64,000 nt of DNA from CAYUPI01 sp964446585 (GCA_964446585.1 CAYUPI010000007.1:1-64000), one strand, 5' to 3'. Counted from the first letter of the stretch, positions 34,735 to 44,564 are shown. Numbers and translations: made by a program. Notes: generated by a model not told the origin, from the letters alone.

Positions 34735-35622
34735 TTAGAAGCTGAAGAAGAAGAAGTCCGAGTCAAAACCTCTCAACGAATGCCGGCCCGCTTCTGCCGT
34801 AGGCAAGAGCGATTTGATTTGGTCGCAGGCAGCTTGGCTTAGTAAGCGAGATTGACCAAGCGAACTTGCCAGCTTTTCCAGCCGGAAGACGAAATTGACC
34901 TCATTGCCGGAAAGATTTTCCTCACCCAGCAAGCCGCCCCCACCGGTAAAGACTTTGCCGTAATGCAGCACAACGCGGAACGACGGGCGCCCGATGTCCT
35001 GTTGCAATCTCAGATCGGCCAGCGCCGCCGCAACGGCGGCACCAGCGTTATGCCGATCGAACCAGTAAGCAAAAAAACCATCACCGAGGAACTTGTTAAT
35101 CGTGCCGCCGTGCTTTTCGATGAGTTGTTTGCACTCGTCAAGCCAGCGCCCCGTAACGCGCGGGGCTTCCCCCTCCGGCAGGCGCTGAATGAATTGAGTA
35201 GAGCTTTCAATGTCGGCCACTAGCAGCCAGCAGTTTATAGCCGTTATTTCCTGGGCCGTTTTTGAAGTAGTGGTGTGTGACCAGGTTGCGGGAGGGCGCA
35301 TCGCGGGATGATGAAAAGTGAAGCTAGACCCGCCAATTTTGATCTGGTCTTTATCGCTTAACCGAGTCGGATGGCTGACCCGACGACCATTGAGATAAGT
35401 GCCATTGGCGCTGCCCAGATCGATCAGCCAAAATTCGTGAATGTCCTGGGCATGCACCATGGTGTGCCGACGCGAGACTTTCTCGTCGGCAAGCACAATC
35501 TGGTTTTTGCGGCCGCGTCCCAAACAACAGGTCGCCCCCAGCGGCGTTTGCTTGCCATCGCTCCATTGCAGCCAGGCGACTAAAGAATCTTCGTTTTCCA
35601 CGGCCGTAGTATGACGTCTCAA
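34735..35622 (-). CDS. FHA-domain class III adenylate/guanylate cyclase-like protein
   Basis: A 295-residue signalling protein. Residues about 25-100 form an FHA phosphothreonine-binding domain (CLGRGRKNQIVLADEKVSRRH and LGSANGTYLNGRRV). Residues about 130-290 are a class III cyclase homology domain with both metal-binding aspartates, in LVADIESST and FLGDGFFAYW. No membrane segment. It probably links Ser/Thr kinase signalling to cyclic nucleotide production (inference). The start is TTG at 35622; a GTG seven codons later is an alternative. It is encoded downstream of, and on the same strand as, the secreted-protein operon. Confidence 0.85.
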   Translation of the reverse strand: MRRHTTAVENEDSLVAWLQWSDGKQTPLGATCCLGRGRKNQIVLADEKVSRRHTMVHAQDIHEFWLIDLGSANGTYLNGRRVSHPTRLSDKDQIKIGGSSFTFHHPAMRPPATWSHTTTSKTAQEITAINCWLLVADIESSTQFIQRLPEGEAPRVTGRWLDECKQLIEKHGGTINKFLGDGFFAYWFDRHNAGAAVAAALADLRLQQDIGRPSFRVVLHYGKVFTGGGGLLGEENLSGNEVNFVFRLEKLASSLGQSRLLSQAACDQIKSLLPTAEAGRHSLRGFDSDFFFFSF

Positions 35623-35675
35623 AGTTGTTTTCGGTAACTGAATCTTGCACTATACATAGGACGGCCGTTTCCTCA

Positions 35676-38600
35676 TCACGGCCAAGGCACAACTCGATAA
35701 AACCGCTGCGCAGAGCTGTCCGCGAGCCGGTCCTGGAAATCCAGCGGCGCATTGCTCGTGCTGTTGGTGTACAGCGGCTCCCAACAGTTTGTACAAGACA
35801 AGCTCGGGCTCGATTGCACCACGTAGCCTTGACTGGCTGGTCCCGTCAGCCGAAAGACGGAAGCTCCGTTGCTGCTCACGATTTGACCCTCAAGCCGGAT
35901 TGGCAGTGCCACCGCCACGTTGGCTATCGTGTTTGTGATCGCACCGGCGAAGTTGCGGACAATCACGCTGTAGCTACCGGCCTGCGCCGCCTGCAGATTG
36001 TTGAGCGCGAGGGTAGCGTTGGTGGCCCCGATCATCACCTGGCCATTGAATAGCCATTGATAAGTCAGGTCCGGCGTCGGGCTGTTCGTCGGCGCATAAA
36101 AGATAGTGCTGCCACCCTGGTGCACCGTTCGATTCGAGGCGCAGCAGGAGAGGGTGGGAGGCAAGCCCAACTTCCAGTTCAGACTCATGGTGCCTTTGGC
36201 CCCATTAACCCCGTCCACCGCCAGCAGATAATCCGTCGCATTGACGGCATTAAAGCGCACCAGACTACGAATCCCGTCGGGCGCGCCATTATTGTCACAA
36301 GCCACCTCGCGAATGTTCAGCAGGCTGGTTCCGGTATAGACCGCCAGCACCGTGTCAATGGCGCTGCCGATGGTGTCCACCTGCATCACTCCAGCAGCGG
36401 TCGTGTGCAGCCCCAGCCATTTGGAAGAACCTCCCAATACACCGCAATGGTTGGTCTCCCCCAGCGACGTGGTCGCCGTCGTGTTGTCCAGCACCTGGGA
36501 ATCAATGGTTCCCAGTGACACTAAAAGAAAGCCGCCCGAAGGATTAGCCACCTTGAGACCAGCCGAGCCTGGCCCCACCTCCTGAAACAAGTCCTCCAGT
36601 TTGTCCTGCGAAATCACCTTGGGTGCGATTCCGATCTCCAGCGAGGCGTCCAGGCTCTGGGCGGGGCGACTGGAAGCATTCATCAGCTCCACATGGTAAT
36701 TGCCCACGTCGGGGCGACGTACACTGCGAACCGTTAACGTGGCATCGGTGGCTCCGGGAATCGCGCGGCATTCGTGGAACCATTGATAGCTCACCGGCGT
36801 TGGGCTGCTGACGACTACAGAGAAAGTGGCCGTGTTGCCCTCGAATACCGATTGGCTCAGCGGCTGGGTCAAGATTCGCGGAAAGGGCGTCGTCGTCGTA
36901 TCCAAGTCCCAGGTCAAAACGATCTGGCCCGCGGCTCCCGCAAATCCATCAATGGCGATCAAGTACTCCGTTCCATTGGTGGCATTGAAGGAAGCTTCGC
37001 TGGTCGCAAAACCCCCGCGATCATCGTCAGCGGCCACGACCACCAAATTGCTGATAGCCGTCCCCGTATAAATTCCCAGCAGGGTATCGAAAGCGCTTCC
37101 CCGCGTGCTGAAGGTGGCGATGCCGTTGGCCGGAGCGATCCAGCCCAGCCAGACTGAGCGGCCACCCGGCTTCCCCGCGTGATTAGGCTCGCCGCTTTCT
37201 TTGGTCGCGCTGACGTTGCTGCCGCTGCCCACACCCGAAGCGGTCGTAATGGTCGAGCGGCCAGCCAGATTGTCGGCCAATGAGAGCGCAGTGCTGGTCA
37301 CAAGCACGCTGGCAATGTCACTGTTGACCGCGCTGCCGAGACTGGCTACCACCACACTGTAACTTCCGCCATCCCTGGGTTGGGCATTAGTGATAGTCAG
37401 GATCGGATAGATCGCGCCCGGAATGTTCACGCCGTTGAGACGCCACTGATAGATCGGCGGAGGGCTGCCACGGGCCACCACGCTCAGGGTAACGGTGGCG
37501 CCTGGAGAAACGGTTTGGCTGGCGGGCTGAGCAAGGATGACCACCGGAGCAAGCACCGTCAGAGTCGCTGGCCGGCTCTGCACCAGGCCCAGGGTGTTGG
37601 TCACCACCAGCACGTAATCGCCCGAATCAGCAATCTGCACGCTGGGAACAGCGAGGCTGGAGGTGGTCGCCCCTGCGAGATTGGTCCCGTTGAACTGCCA
37701 TTGAAAAGCCAGCGGGATCTGGCCGACCGCCATTGCGGTGAAGTTGATATTCGTGCCCACACCCACTTTCTGGCTCTGCGGCTGGAGCGTGATGCGGGGA
37801 GCGCCTTCAGGCGGGAAGGCCGCCAAGTGCGGATGATACTGTCCGCCGATGTTTTGAAAAGCCCCGCCGGCAAAGGCCATCTGCGGCGATGCCGCCAGCG
37901 TGTTGACCGGCGCGTCCATATTCGGGTCCCAGGCCGTGGCGTTGCCAGGGCAGTTAGCGCTGAGCGCGGCCAGGTAGTTGCGCGGTTGGCCACCCATCGT
38001 GGTGAAGGTGCCGCCGGCATAGACCCCGTCGCTGGAGGCCAGTACCGCGTTGATACCCGGAAAACCTGGTGCCTGTGCATTGGGCCGCCAGCAAGTCGGA
38101 TTGGCTGAACTGAGGTCCACGGCCGCAATGCGGCTGACCGATTGCGTGCCGACCATGGAGAACTGACCGCCAATATAAGCGCTATTGCCGAGAATTGAAA
38201 TAGAAGAGACCTGGTCGTTCACGTTGGGATTCCACGCGGCCACGGACGCTGTGGCCCCGTCAATGGCGGCCAGGCGACTACGCTGCACGCCGCCGATGCG
38301 CGTGAAGATTCCTCCAACATAGACTTGGTTTGCTTGAAAAAACAAGGACTGGATCCGGGCATTGGCGTCGGCCCTCCAGGAAGTGGCCGCGCCGCTTAGC
38401 GGATTAAGTGCGGCCAGGTTTGTGCGCGGCAGACCGCCCACGCTGGTGAACGTTCCTCCGGCGTAGATCGCGCTGCCCCCAATGGCCAGAGCGTGTACGA
38501 TTCCGTTGGCCGACGGATCCCACGCCGTCGCCGCCCCGCTGAACCGATCCACGGCGCCCAGTCGGTTTCGGACGAGCCCATTGATATTGGTAAACGGGCC

Positions 38601-40124
38601 GCCCAGATAGAGCATGTTGCCGGAGATCGCCAAGGCATAGACCCCTTCGTACGGAGCATTGTTGATTACCGAACTGCCACTGACCTGCGGGTTCCAATCC
38701 AGCGGCTTGCCTGTCCGCGCATCCAGCGCCGCCAGATTTTTCCGCACCTTCCCTCCCGGCCCCAGAGCTCCGCCCGCCAGCATGGTTCCCTGTGCCAGAG
38801 CGAAGGCGGCCACGCCCGTGTCCGCCTTGGGATTCCACAAGGTAGCCTGGCCTGAATCCACATCCAGCCCCGCCAGCGAAGCCCGATTCTGGCCGCCGAT
38901 GGTTGTGAACTTTCCGCCGACATAAAGCGTTCGGCCGACCAACTGCAACGTCAGCACGTCATTATCGGCATTGGGATTCCAGTCCGTGGCCGTGGCGCTC
39001 GCCATGCTCAGCGCTGCAAGCCGACTGCGGTTGGCTCCGCCGATACTGGTGAAAGCGCCGCCCACATAAACCTTGTCGCAGGAGACCGCGATTGAGGTCA
39101 CCGGGCCGTTGGCGTTGGGGTTCCATGGCAATACACACTCGTCCAAGTTCTTGGTCGTATCCAGCGCGGCCAGGAAGTTGCGGATGGGCCCATTAGTCTG
39201 CAATCCACCGATGCTGGTGAAGGTGCCACCGACGAAGAGGATGTTCTCGGAAATGGCTAAGGCATCCACCCTCGACCCGGACTGCGAGCCAGTGAATCCG
39301 TTCGGAAACCAACCCGTAACAGTGCCAGTGGCCGCGTCCACTGAGCCAAGATGTTCGCGCGCGATGGCGTTTGCGGAATCAACGGTGTTGTTGATAAAAG
39401 AAAAATATCCGCCTATGTAGAGCGTGCCAGCGGATAAAACCAAGGTATTGACGCTGGCCTTTGGAAATTGGGTTGTCACGTCCGCCCGCCATCCGGGGAG
39501 GACTCCGCCCGTGGCCAGCTCCAGCGCGGCCAACAGCGACCGATCCTGGCCGCCGATGTTCCTGAATGTGCCGCCGGCGTACAGCGTCGTCGGGCCGGCC
39601 GCCAGCGCCAGCACCGCGCCATCGGGGTTAGGCACCCAGTTTGTATCCACCGTACGGTCCGCGAGGATATGCGCCAGGTTTGGTATCGGGAACCCACCGA
39701 CCGCGGTGAACAGCCCTCCGACAATCCAGCCGCCGGCGTTGTCGGTCACGATAGCTTTGATCGCACCTTTGAATCTTGGGAAGCTGAGGTCTGGCGCCGC
39801 GGAAACCAAATCGAAGGCCGTCCCGGTTTCAGAAACCGGGCCGATGTAATCGAACAGTCCGCCGATATAGACCACGCCGTTGGTTTCGACTACAGCGTTG
39901 ACCGGACCGTCCGGCACCCAAAAATCATCGCGCGGAAAACTGGACGGTTGGGCGAGTCCCCCCGCCGTCATGCAGAGGAGAAAACACATACCCAACCAAG
40001 CCGTCTTAGGCGCACCCTTACCGAGGAAACCGCGGCATAGACCATCGGCCGTCGCTCCTCTCTCTCCCCCAAACGGGAACAGGGAGGGCCCGCCCCCGCG
40101 TTGATTTGGTTCGTCGATCATCAT
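35676..40124 (-). CDS. large secreted repeat protein (propeller-type repeats and Ig-like domains)
   Basis: A 1482-residue exported protein with a hydrophobic signal at about 42-60 (AWLGMCFLLCMTAGGLAQ). Residues about 70-790 hold some 14 copies of a 45-55-residue repeat with YxGGxFTxIGG and LAALDxxTG-type wording and WNPN at the turn, a propeller-like architecture. Ig-like domains follow (ITLQPQSQKVGVGTNINF, QPASQTVSPGATVTL and others, from about 795 onwards), with two jelly-roll-like inserts around LGIYTGTAISNL and LAVYTGTSLLNI. The C-terminus ends SSAQRFYRVVPWP, typical for Verrucomicrobia exported proteins. The ATG overlaps the stop of the upstream paralog gene (ATGA). Probably cell-surface or secreted; ligand unknown. 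Confidence 0.85.
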   Translation of the reverse strand: MMIDEPNQRGGGPSLFPFGGERGATADGLCRGFLGKGAPKTAWLGMCFLLCMTAGGLAQPSSFPRDDFWVPDGPVNAVVETNGVVYIGGLFDYIGPVSETGTAFDLVSAAPDLSFPRFKGAIKAIVTDNAGGWIVGGLFTAVGGFPIPNLAHILADRTVDTNWVPNPDGAVLALAAGPTTLYAGGTFRNIGGQDRSLLAALELATGGVLPGWRADVTTQFPKASVNTLVLSAGTLYIGGYFSFINNTVDSANAIAREHLGSVDAATGTVTGWFPNGFTGSQSGSRVDALAISENILFVGGTFTSIGGLQTNGPIRNFLAALDTTKNLDECVLPWNPNANGPVTSIAVSCDKVYVGGAFTSIGGANRSRLAALSMASATATDWNPNADNDVLTLQLVGRTLYVGGKFTTIGGQNRASLAGLDVDSGQATLWNPKADTGVAAFALAQGTMLAGGALGPGGKVRKNLAALDARTGKPLDWNPQVSGSSVINNAPYEGVYALAISGNMLYLGGPFTNINGLVRNRLGAVDRFSGAATAWDPSANGIVHALAIGGSAIYAGGTFTSVGGLPRTNLAALNPLSGAATSWRADANARIQSLFFQANQVYVGGIFTRIGGVQRSRLAAIDGATASVAAWNPNVNDQVSSISILGNSAYIGGQFSMVGTQSVSRIAAVDLSSANPTCWRPNAQAPGFPGINAVLASSDGVYAGGTFTTMGGQPRNYLAALSANCPGNATAWDPNMDAPVNTLAASPQMAFAGGAFQNIGGQYHPHLAAFPPEGAPRITLQPQSQKVGVGTNINFTAMAVGQIPLAFQWQFNGTNLAGATTSSLAVPSVQIADSGDYVLVVTNTLGLVQSRPATLTVLAPVVILAQPASQTVSPGATVTLSVVARGSPPPIYQWRLNGVNIPGAIYPILTITNAQPRDGGSYSVVVASLGSAVNSDIASVLVTSTALSLADNLAGRSTITTASGVGSGSNVSATKESGEPNHAGKPGGRSVWLGWIAPANGIATFSTRGSAFDTLLGIYTGTAISNLVVVAADDDRGGFATSEASFNATNGTEYLIAIDGFAGAAGQIVLTWDLDTTTTPFPRILTQPLSQSVFEGNTATFSVVVSSPTPVSYQWFHECRAIPGATDATLTVRSVRRPDVGNYHVELMNASSRPAQSLDASLEIGIAPKVISQDKLEDLFQEVGPGSAGLKVANPSGGFLLVSLGTIDSQVLDNTTATTSLGETNHCGVLGGSSKWLGLHTTAAGVMQVDTIGSAIDTVLAVYTGTSLLNIREVACDNNGAPDGIRSLVRFNAVNATDYLLAVDGVNGAKGTMSLNWKLGLPPTLSCCASNRTVHQGGSTIFYAPTNSPTPDLTYQWLFNGQVMIGATNATLALNNLQAAQAGSYSVIVRNFAGAITNTIANVAVALPIRLEGQIVSSNGASVFRLTGPASQGYVVQSSPSLSCTNCWEPLYTNSTSNAPLDFQDRLADSSAQRFYRVVPWP

Positions 40125-41062
40125 TTCAACTCCCTTTCAGCGCGTTCTATGATGCGTTGAGCGTAGCCGATCCAATCTTCAGCCCGCGGGGCAGCGATCG
40201 GCGCCACCTGCGCGCGAATCTTATTTTGAAAAGCGCGCAACTGGTTAATTCCAGCCTGGAGGCGCTTTGCCGCAAGCAAATCTCGCGCTCTCTCGAGGCT
40301 GGCCAGCAGCGGCCACGGGTTCTTCCCACCGAAATCAGCGGCTTTGAGCACCGCCAAAAAATCCTCCACCCATTGTGGCACCGGCACTGGCACCGCCGTG
40401 ATGTTGCAAATGATGTCATGGGGAAGAAAGATTGGAATGGTCGTTTGCCCGCCAGTGTGGAGGACATGCGGGCCGGGAGCCAGCGGCTCCAACATCAGCC
40501 AATAGCCATCAGCAATGATTGGATCAACAAGACCAACAATCGATTGCTGGTAAAAGAAGCTCGAAGGGTTGTCTGGACTTGTAAGATCAAGGCTAAAAAC
40601 TGGCGAGGTGGCTCGATGATCGAGTAGGTTCGGCACTGCCACGCCGTCAATCGAGGCATGCAGTTCCGCTGGTACATCCAGAACTCCATTGAGCGTATCG
40701 TGCATCTGTTCAATGGTTAAAGGAGGAACGGTGTCGATGTTGTCGATGGCAATCCCCAGCACGGGCAGCAGGATAAATCTGTCCTCTGGGACCGTGAAGG
40801 CGCGGATGCATGGTGGCGGAGTTATCCCATTGAGTGGCGCGATGAAGAACACCATTGGGTTAGGCTGTCTATTGTTTGCCCACCGGCCATTACAATCCAA
40901 GATGGGATTCTCATTGGTGGAGATTGAATCAATCCAATGCCAACATTCGGCCGTCCATTCGCCGATGGTTTTGCCGGCCACCACTGCATCGTTCGGCAGC
41001 ACCTGCCCGCAAACGGAGGCCGTGAGGGTGGCTCCGACCAAAAGTACGAGGTTGGTTTTCAT
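40121..41062 (-). CDS. secreted protein of the GKTIGEW family, paralog 1
   Basis: A 313-residue exported protein. I set the start at ATG 41062 because it yields a signal peptide (MKTNLVLLVGATLTASVCGQ); the open frame upstream overlaps the neighbouring paralog. The mature start VLPNDAVVAGKTIGEWTAE, the acidic NENPILDCNGRW, LDHRATSPVFSLDL and IIADGYWLMLEPL blocks recur in the two paralogs next door. The C-terminus is a helical segment (INQLRAFQNKIRAQV). I recall the family as widespread hypothetical secreted proteins. The stop overlaps the start of the large repeat protein, indicating one operon. Confidence 0.75.
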   Translation of the reverse strand: MKTNLVLLVGATLTASVCGQVLPNDAVVAGKTIGEWTAECWHWIDSISTNENPILDCNGRWANNRQPNPMVFFIAPLNGITPPPCIRAFTVPEDRFILLPVLGIAIDNIDTVPPLTIEQMHDTLNGVLDVPAELHASIDGVAVPNLLDHRATSPVFSLDLTSPDNPSSFFYQQSIVGLVDPIIADGYWLMLEPLAPGPHVLHTGGQTTIPIFLPHDIICNITAVPVPVPQWVEDFLAVLKAADFGGKNPWPLLASLERARDLLAAKRLQAGINQLRAFQNKIRAQVAPIAAPRAEDWIGYAQRIIERAERELK

Positions 41063-41087
41063 CGGCGTTTTCTCTCTTTGGTTGAAA

Positions 41088-42119
41088 TCACGGCCGATCA
41101 AGCTGACTCGTCGCTTTGTCAATGATGCGCTGCGCGCCTTGGGAAAACTGATCGGCCAAAACTGGATCGGTTCGAGCAACTTGCGCCCGGAGTTTGTTTT
41201 GGAAAGCGCGCAGTTGGTTGATTCCCGCGAGCAGGTTTGTCGCTGAGAAGGAAGCCTTGGCTGCATTCAAACTCACGCGTAAAGGCTCCTGGTGTCTGTC
41301 CGCCAGCTCGCTATTATCGAGCAGTGCAGTGAGTTCTGCGACCCGGTCGTCCAGCGGAACCGGCACGATGGTGATGATTTCCGTAATGTCCTGGCTGAAG
41401 ATGACGGGTGGAGCGGTGGTGGCCCCGTAATTAACAACGTGCCTTCCCGGCGCCAACGGTTCGATCATCAGCCAATATCCATCGGCCACGACCGGATCGA
41501 TTAACCCTGTGATCGGGTGGCCATACTGAAACGTCTTCAGATTGTCTGGGCTCGGAAAGTTAAGGCTGAACACCGGCGAGGCGGCCCGATGATCCAGCAG
41601 GTTGTTGATCGCAACTCCATCAACAACGGCATGCATATTCAAAGGCAGGGCCACGAACTGCGCCGCGAAATCGCGCAGTTCCTCCACCGTCAGCGGCGGC
41701 TCCGTGTCGATGTTTTCCACATTCACGTTGAACAAGGACAGGAAGAGAAACTTCCCCTCCGCCACGCTGAATCTGCGCACAACGCTCCCTGTGCTCTCAA
41801 GAATGCCGTAAAGGAAGAACACTGAGCCTCGCGGTTGGCTGTTAGTTGCCCAACGACCGTCAGGGTCAAACACCGGGTTTTGGTTGATTGGGATGGAATA
41901 AAGCCACGTCAACCATTCGGCAGACCACTCGCCGATGGTTTTCCCGTCCACCGTGGCGTTATTGGGCAGTACTTGCGCCTGGACGGCTGCCGCCATCGCC
42001 AGACCCAGAAGCGCCGAACAGGCAGGCTGCGCGAGCCTCAAGGCTCCTGACTTGGTGAAACAACTGTCGCCCGGTTCCCCTCCCGGGGAAATCCGTTTCA
42101 ATCTTGCACGGTTCATCAA
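41088..42119 (-). CDS. secreted protein of the GKTIGEW family, paralog 2
   Basis: A 343-residue protein with a long N-terminal region before the signal (SALLGLAMAAAVQAQ). It shares the VLPNNATVDGKTIGEWSAEW start, NQNPVFDPDGRWA, LLDHRAASPVFSL, VADGYWLMIEPLAPG and the C-terminal INQLRAFQNKLRAQV helix with its neighbours. The predicted jelly-roll-like body has no catalytic motif I can name. It lies 25 bp upstream of paralog 1 and 50 bp downstream of paralog 3, all on the minus strand. The true start may be the second methionine. Confidence 0.75.
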   Translation of the reverse strand: MMNRARLKRISPGGEPGDSCFTKSGALRLAQPACSALLGLAMAAAVQAQVLPNNATVDGKTIGEWSAEWLTWLYSIPINQNPVFDPDGRWATNSQPRGSVFFLYGILESTGSVVRRFSVAEGKFLFLSLFNVNVENIDTEPPLTVEELRDFAAQFVALPLNMHAVVDGVAINNLLDHRAASPVFSLNFPSPDNLKTFQYGHPITGLIDPVVADGYWLMIEPLAPGRHVVNYGATTAPPVIFSQDITEIITIVPVPLDDRVAELTALLDNSELADRHQEPLRVSLNAAKASFSATNLLAGINQLRAFQNKLRAQVARTDPVLADQFSQGAQRIIDKATSQLDRP

Positions 42120-42169
42120 CTACGTTACGGACCATTAAACTCGTTTTTCAAAAAATCGGAGCTTGGGAT

Positions 42170-43147
42170 TCATTTGGGATTGGGGGTTTGGGATCTGAGA
42201 TTTGGGACTTTTGGCGACTCTGTTTCCGCGCGCCGAATGATCCGCTGCGCCTCGTGGCTCAACTCTTCCGCCAGCAACGGGTCATCCGGGGCCACTTGCG
42301 CCTGGACCTGGTTCTGAAAAGCGCGTAATTGGCCGATGCCGGCCTGGACAAGCTTGGCTGCAAAGAAGTTCCTGGCCCGCTGCAGGCTGGCGACCAGGGG
42401 TTCGTGGTTCCGAATGCCAGATTCCAAATCTTTTACCACCGCCAAAAACTCCTCCATCCACTGCTCCAACGGCACGGGCACGACTGTAATCCGCGCAACC
42501 ACGTCGTTGGGGTAAAAGAACGAATTGCGATAAGTCCCGCCGTAATTGAGGACGTGCCATCCGACATACAAGGGTTCAAGCATTAACCAATAGCCATCCG
42601 CCGCGATCGGGTCATCGAAGCCGACGATAGGTACCCCATAGGCGAAACTCAGAAGGTTATCCGCATTCGTGAAATCATAACTGAATACCGGTGAGATAAC
42701 TCGGTCGTCGAACAAACCCGCAATCGGCAAGCCATCAATGCTGGCGTGCAGCTCGGCAGGGTTCAGGACGATATTGGCGCTTTGCTCCCGCAACTCCTCG
42801 ATTGTGAAGGGTGGAAAGACGTTGAAGTTGTCCGATGCCACCTCTAGCAGCGGAACCAACAAGAACTTGTTTTCTGGCACGGTAAAAGTCCGCGTCACCG
42901 CGCCGGGAACGAAGCCGAGAACGCCGCCAAGAAAAAAGACGCTGCCACGCGGCTGGCCTACATGAGCCCAGCGACCATCTGTGTCCAGATGCGGATTTTC
43001 CTTGGTCGGAATCGGCAGAACCCACTGCCACCATTCGGCCGTCCAGTCGCCGATCGGCTTGCCGTCCACGGTGCTGTTGGGCGGCAAGACACTGGCAGCG
43101 GAGACGAGAAGGCGGAGGCCGAACCAGCCAGCGAGAACAGCTTTCAT
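42170..43147 (-). CDS. secreted protein of the GKTIGEW family, paralog 3
   Basis: A 325-residue exported protein with signal MKAVLAGWFGLRLLVSAAS and mature start VLPPNSTVDGKPIGDW. Shared blocks: EWWQWVLPIPTKENPHLDTD, RGSVFFLGG, VISPVFSYDF, IAADGYWLMLEPL and the INQLRAFQN-like C-terminal helix (IGQLRAFQNQVQAQV). It is the first gene of the four-gene minus-strand operon. Its last 15 residues (SPKVPNLRSQTPNPK) are translated from the TCCCAAAT-type dispersed repeat, so the natural C-terminus has probably been extended by repeat sequence. Confidence 0.75.
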   Translation of the reverse strand: MKAVLAGWFGLRLLVSAASVLPPNSTVDGKPIGDWTAEWWQWVLPIPTKENPHLDTDGRWAHVGQPRGSVFFLGGVLGFVPGAVTRTFTVPENKFLLVPLLEVASDNFNVFPPFTIEELREQSANIVLNPAELHASIDGLPIAGLFDDRVISPVFSYDFTNADNLLSFAYGVPIVGFDDPIAADGYWLMLEPLYVGWHVLNYGGTYRNSFFYPNDVVARITVVPVPLEQWMEEFLAVVKDLESGIRNHEPLVASLQRARNFFAAKLVQAGIGQLRAFQNQVQAQVAPDDPLLAEELSHEAQRIIRRAETESPKVPNLRSQTPNPK

Positions 43148-43339
43148 TGGGACTCTTCTGACCGCAGGCGTTGCCGGGACTCACACTTGGGCAACTAGCG
43201 GAGAGACGCGTGTTTTATAGCAGAACGCTCACCAACCGGCAACGAAAAATGTGCGCTGCTCAGGCCAAGAACTGGCCAAGAACTGGCGGGAGGCAGGCCG
43301 CCAGCCACGCGGTCAGTACAATTACGTACGATGTGGCTG

Positions 43340-43416
43340 AAAAAATTTCACCTTTTTTCAAAAAGACGCCTTTGGCTCCGAATCACCCGTGGGAAGAACG
43401 CAATGACGTTCAGACC
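43340..43416 (+). promoter_or_regulatory. conserved leader element, copy A
   Basis: First of six copies. It has a T/A-rich half with TTTTTTCAAAAA, then CCGAATC, then GTGGGAA and the palindrome GAACG-CAATGA-CGTTC (43396-43411). The ATG of the truncated peptide A lies 51 bases after the palindrome. Copies differ at many positions, but the palindrome, GTGGGAA and CGAAT stay the same. Confidence 0.75.
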
Positions 43417-43462
43417 GCAACAACGAAACAAACAAGCGTAATCACCAAACGAACAGGAAACC

Positions 43463-43519
43463 ATGAAAGTCAAGACCAACATCAAGGCCGGCTTGCGCGC
43501 GTCAGTGTACGTCTGCTAA
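43463..43519 (+). CDS. truncated KTNIKAGG-family peptide (peptide A)
   Basis: An 18-codon frame, MKVKTNIKAGLRASVYVC, which begins exactly like the larger family members and stands at the same distance from its leader element, but leaves the family pattern after KAG and stops. It lacks the NHNETLVRG half. It is probably a decayed or minimal member; a very short functional peptide cannot be excluded. A 12-bp hairpin follows 25 bases after the stop. A partial Shine-Dalgarno (AGGAAACC) precedes the ATG, unlike the other members. Confidence 0.5.
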   Translation: MKVKTNIKAGLRASVYVC

Positions 43520-43544
43520 ACAGCCCATCCTTCAACACGAAACG

Positions 43545-43579
43545 GGGCCTTGAGTCGCGACGAAACAGACTCGAGGCCC
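43545..43579 (+). terminator. hairpin after peptide A
   Basis: GGGCCTTGAGTC (43545-43556) pairs with GACTCGAGGCCC (43568-43579), 12 pairs with one G-T pair, followed by TGTTCTAACTT. The T-run is weak, so it could be a terminator or only an RNA stem. It lies directly before the propeller gene. Confidence 0.5.
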
Positions 43580-43592
43580 TGTTCTAACTTCC

Positions 43593-44564
43593 ATGAAGTC
43601 AACCCAACACAACCGCCCATTCGCCGCTCAGCTCCTCGCCTTCCTCGTCGCTCCGACCTGGGCCCTTGTCCAGCTCGTCTGGCCACCTTGCGCGCCTGCA
43701 AGCGAAGCGACTGACAGACATACCCAAGTCAATCTCGCCCAGCCCGAGCTGGAAGAGCGGCAACCGGCGAATTTCGCCTTCATCGAGGTCAACGGAACCT
43801 ACGTCGCCCTGGACCGTGATGGCGCGCTGCTGCGATCCAGTGAGGACGTGCTTTGGCCCCGAAGCCAACGAACCCACGTCCTTCTTTACGCTCTGACCTG
43901 CGGGGCAGGTTTATTCGTGAGCGTGGGTTACGGCGGCATAGTTATGCTCTCGACCGACGGCGTCACCTGGAGCGGTCGAAGCGCGGGAACACCCAGTTCC
44001 CTGCACTCGATTGCTTACGGCCACGACCTTTTTGTAGCGGTTGGCAATGAAGGGGTGATCGTAACTTCGGCCGATGGAATGAATTGGAGAAGTCAGCATT
44101 CGCCTACCGAGGAGCGGCTGCGCAGTGTGGTTTACGCTCGCGGAATGTTTGTGGCGGTGGGTTACAACGGGACGATCCTCACCTCCAAAGACGGGGTGAG
44201 TTGGACCTTGCGCAATTCGGGAATCGAGGATCGCCTCCAAGGCGTCGCGTATGGCGGCGACATGTTCGTGGCCGTGGGTTGGCATGGTCGCGTTCTCACA
44301 TCGAAGACTGGAATTCATTGGGCGAAGGGCCCCCAGCTGAACGAAGATCTCCAGGGTGTGCAATATGAGAGCGGAAGATTCTTAACTTTCGGCGCAAGCG
44401 GAACACGCCTGTTTTCTGCAGACGGAAATGCCTGGAGGATTGAATTGGAGAGAAAACCGGCACCCATGCAGCAGAATCTGAGCTTGAGCCTCGCTTGGTC
44501 GCAAGGAGGCGAACATGCAGAGGAGGAGAATGAAAACAAGACATCTCATTGGCACGCGCGCTAA
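43593..44564 (+). CDS. exported propeller-like protein (BNR/SxDGxxW repeats)
   Basis: A 323-residue protein with a signal segment (AAQLLAFLVAPTWALVQLVW). Residues about 70-285 carry five repeats of a 40-residue unit with wording such as YGGIVMLSTDGVTWSGRSAG, EGVIVTSADGMNW and NGTILTSKDGVSWTLRNSG; these are BNR/Asp-box-like blades, similar to photosystem stability-factor-like folds. A charged C-terminal tail (EHAEEENENK) follows. It lies between peptide A and peptide B and is read in the same direction. Substrate unknown; probably periplasmic or surface exposed. Confidence 0.75.
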   Translation: MKSTQHNRPFAAQLLAFLVAPTWALVQLVWPPCAPASEATDRHTQVNLAQPELEERQPANFAFIEVNGTYVALDRDGALLRSSEDVLWPRSQRTHVLLYALTCGAGLFVSVGYGGIVMLSTDGVTWSGRSAGTPSSLHSIAYGHDLFVAVGNEGVIVTSADGMNWRSQHSPTEERLRSVVYARGMFVAVGYNGTILTSKDGVSWTLRNSGIEDRLQGVAYGGDMFVAVGWHGRVLTSKTGIHWAKGPQLNEDLQGVQYESGRFLTFGASGTRLFSADGNAWRIELERKPAPMQQNLSLSLAWSQGGEHAEEENENKTSHWHAR

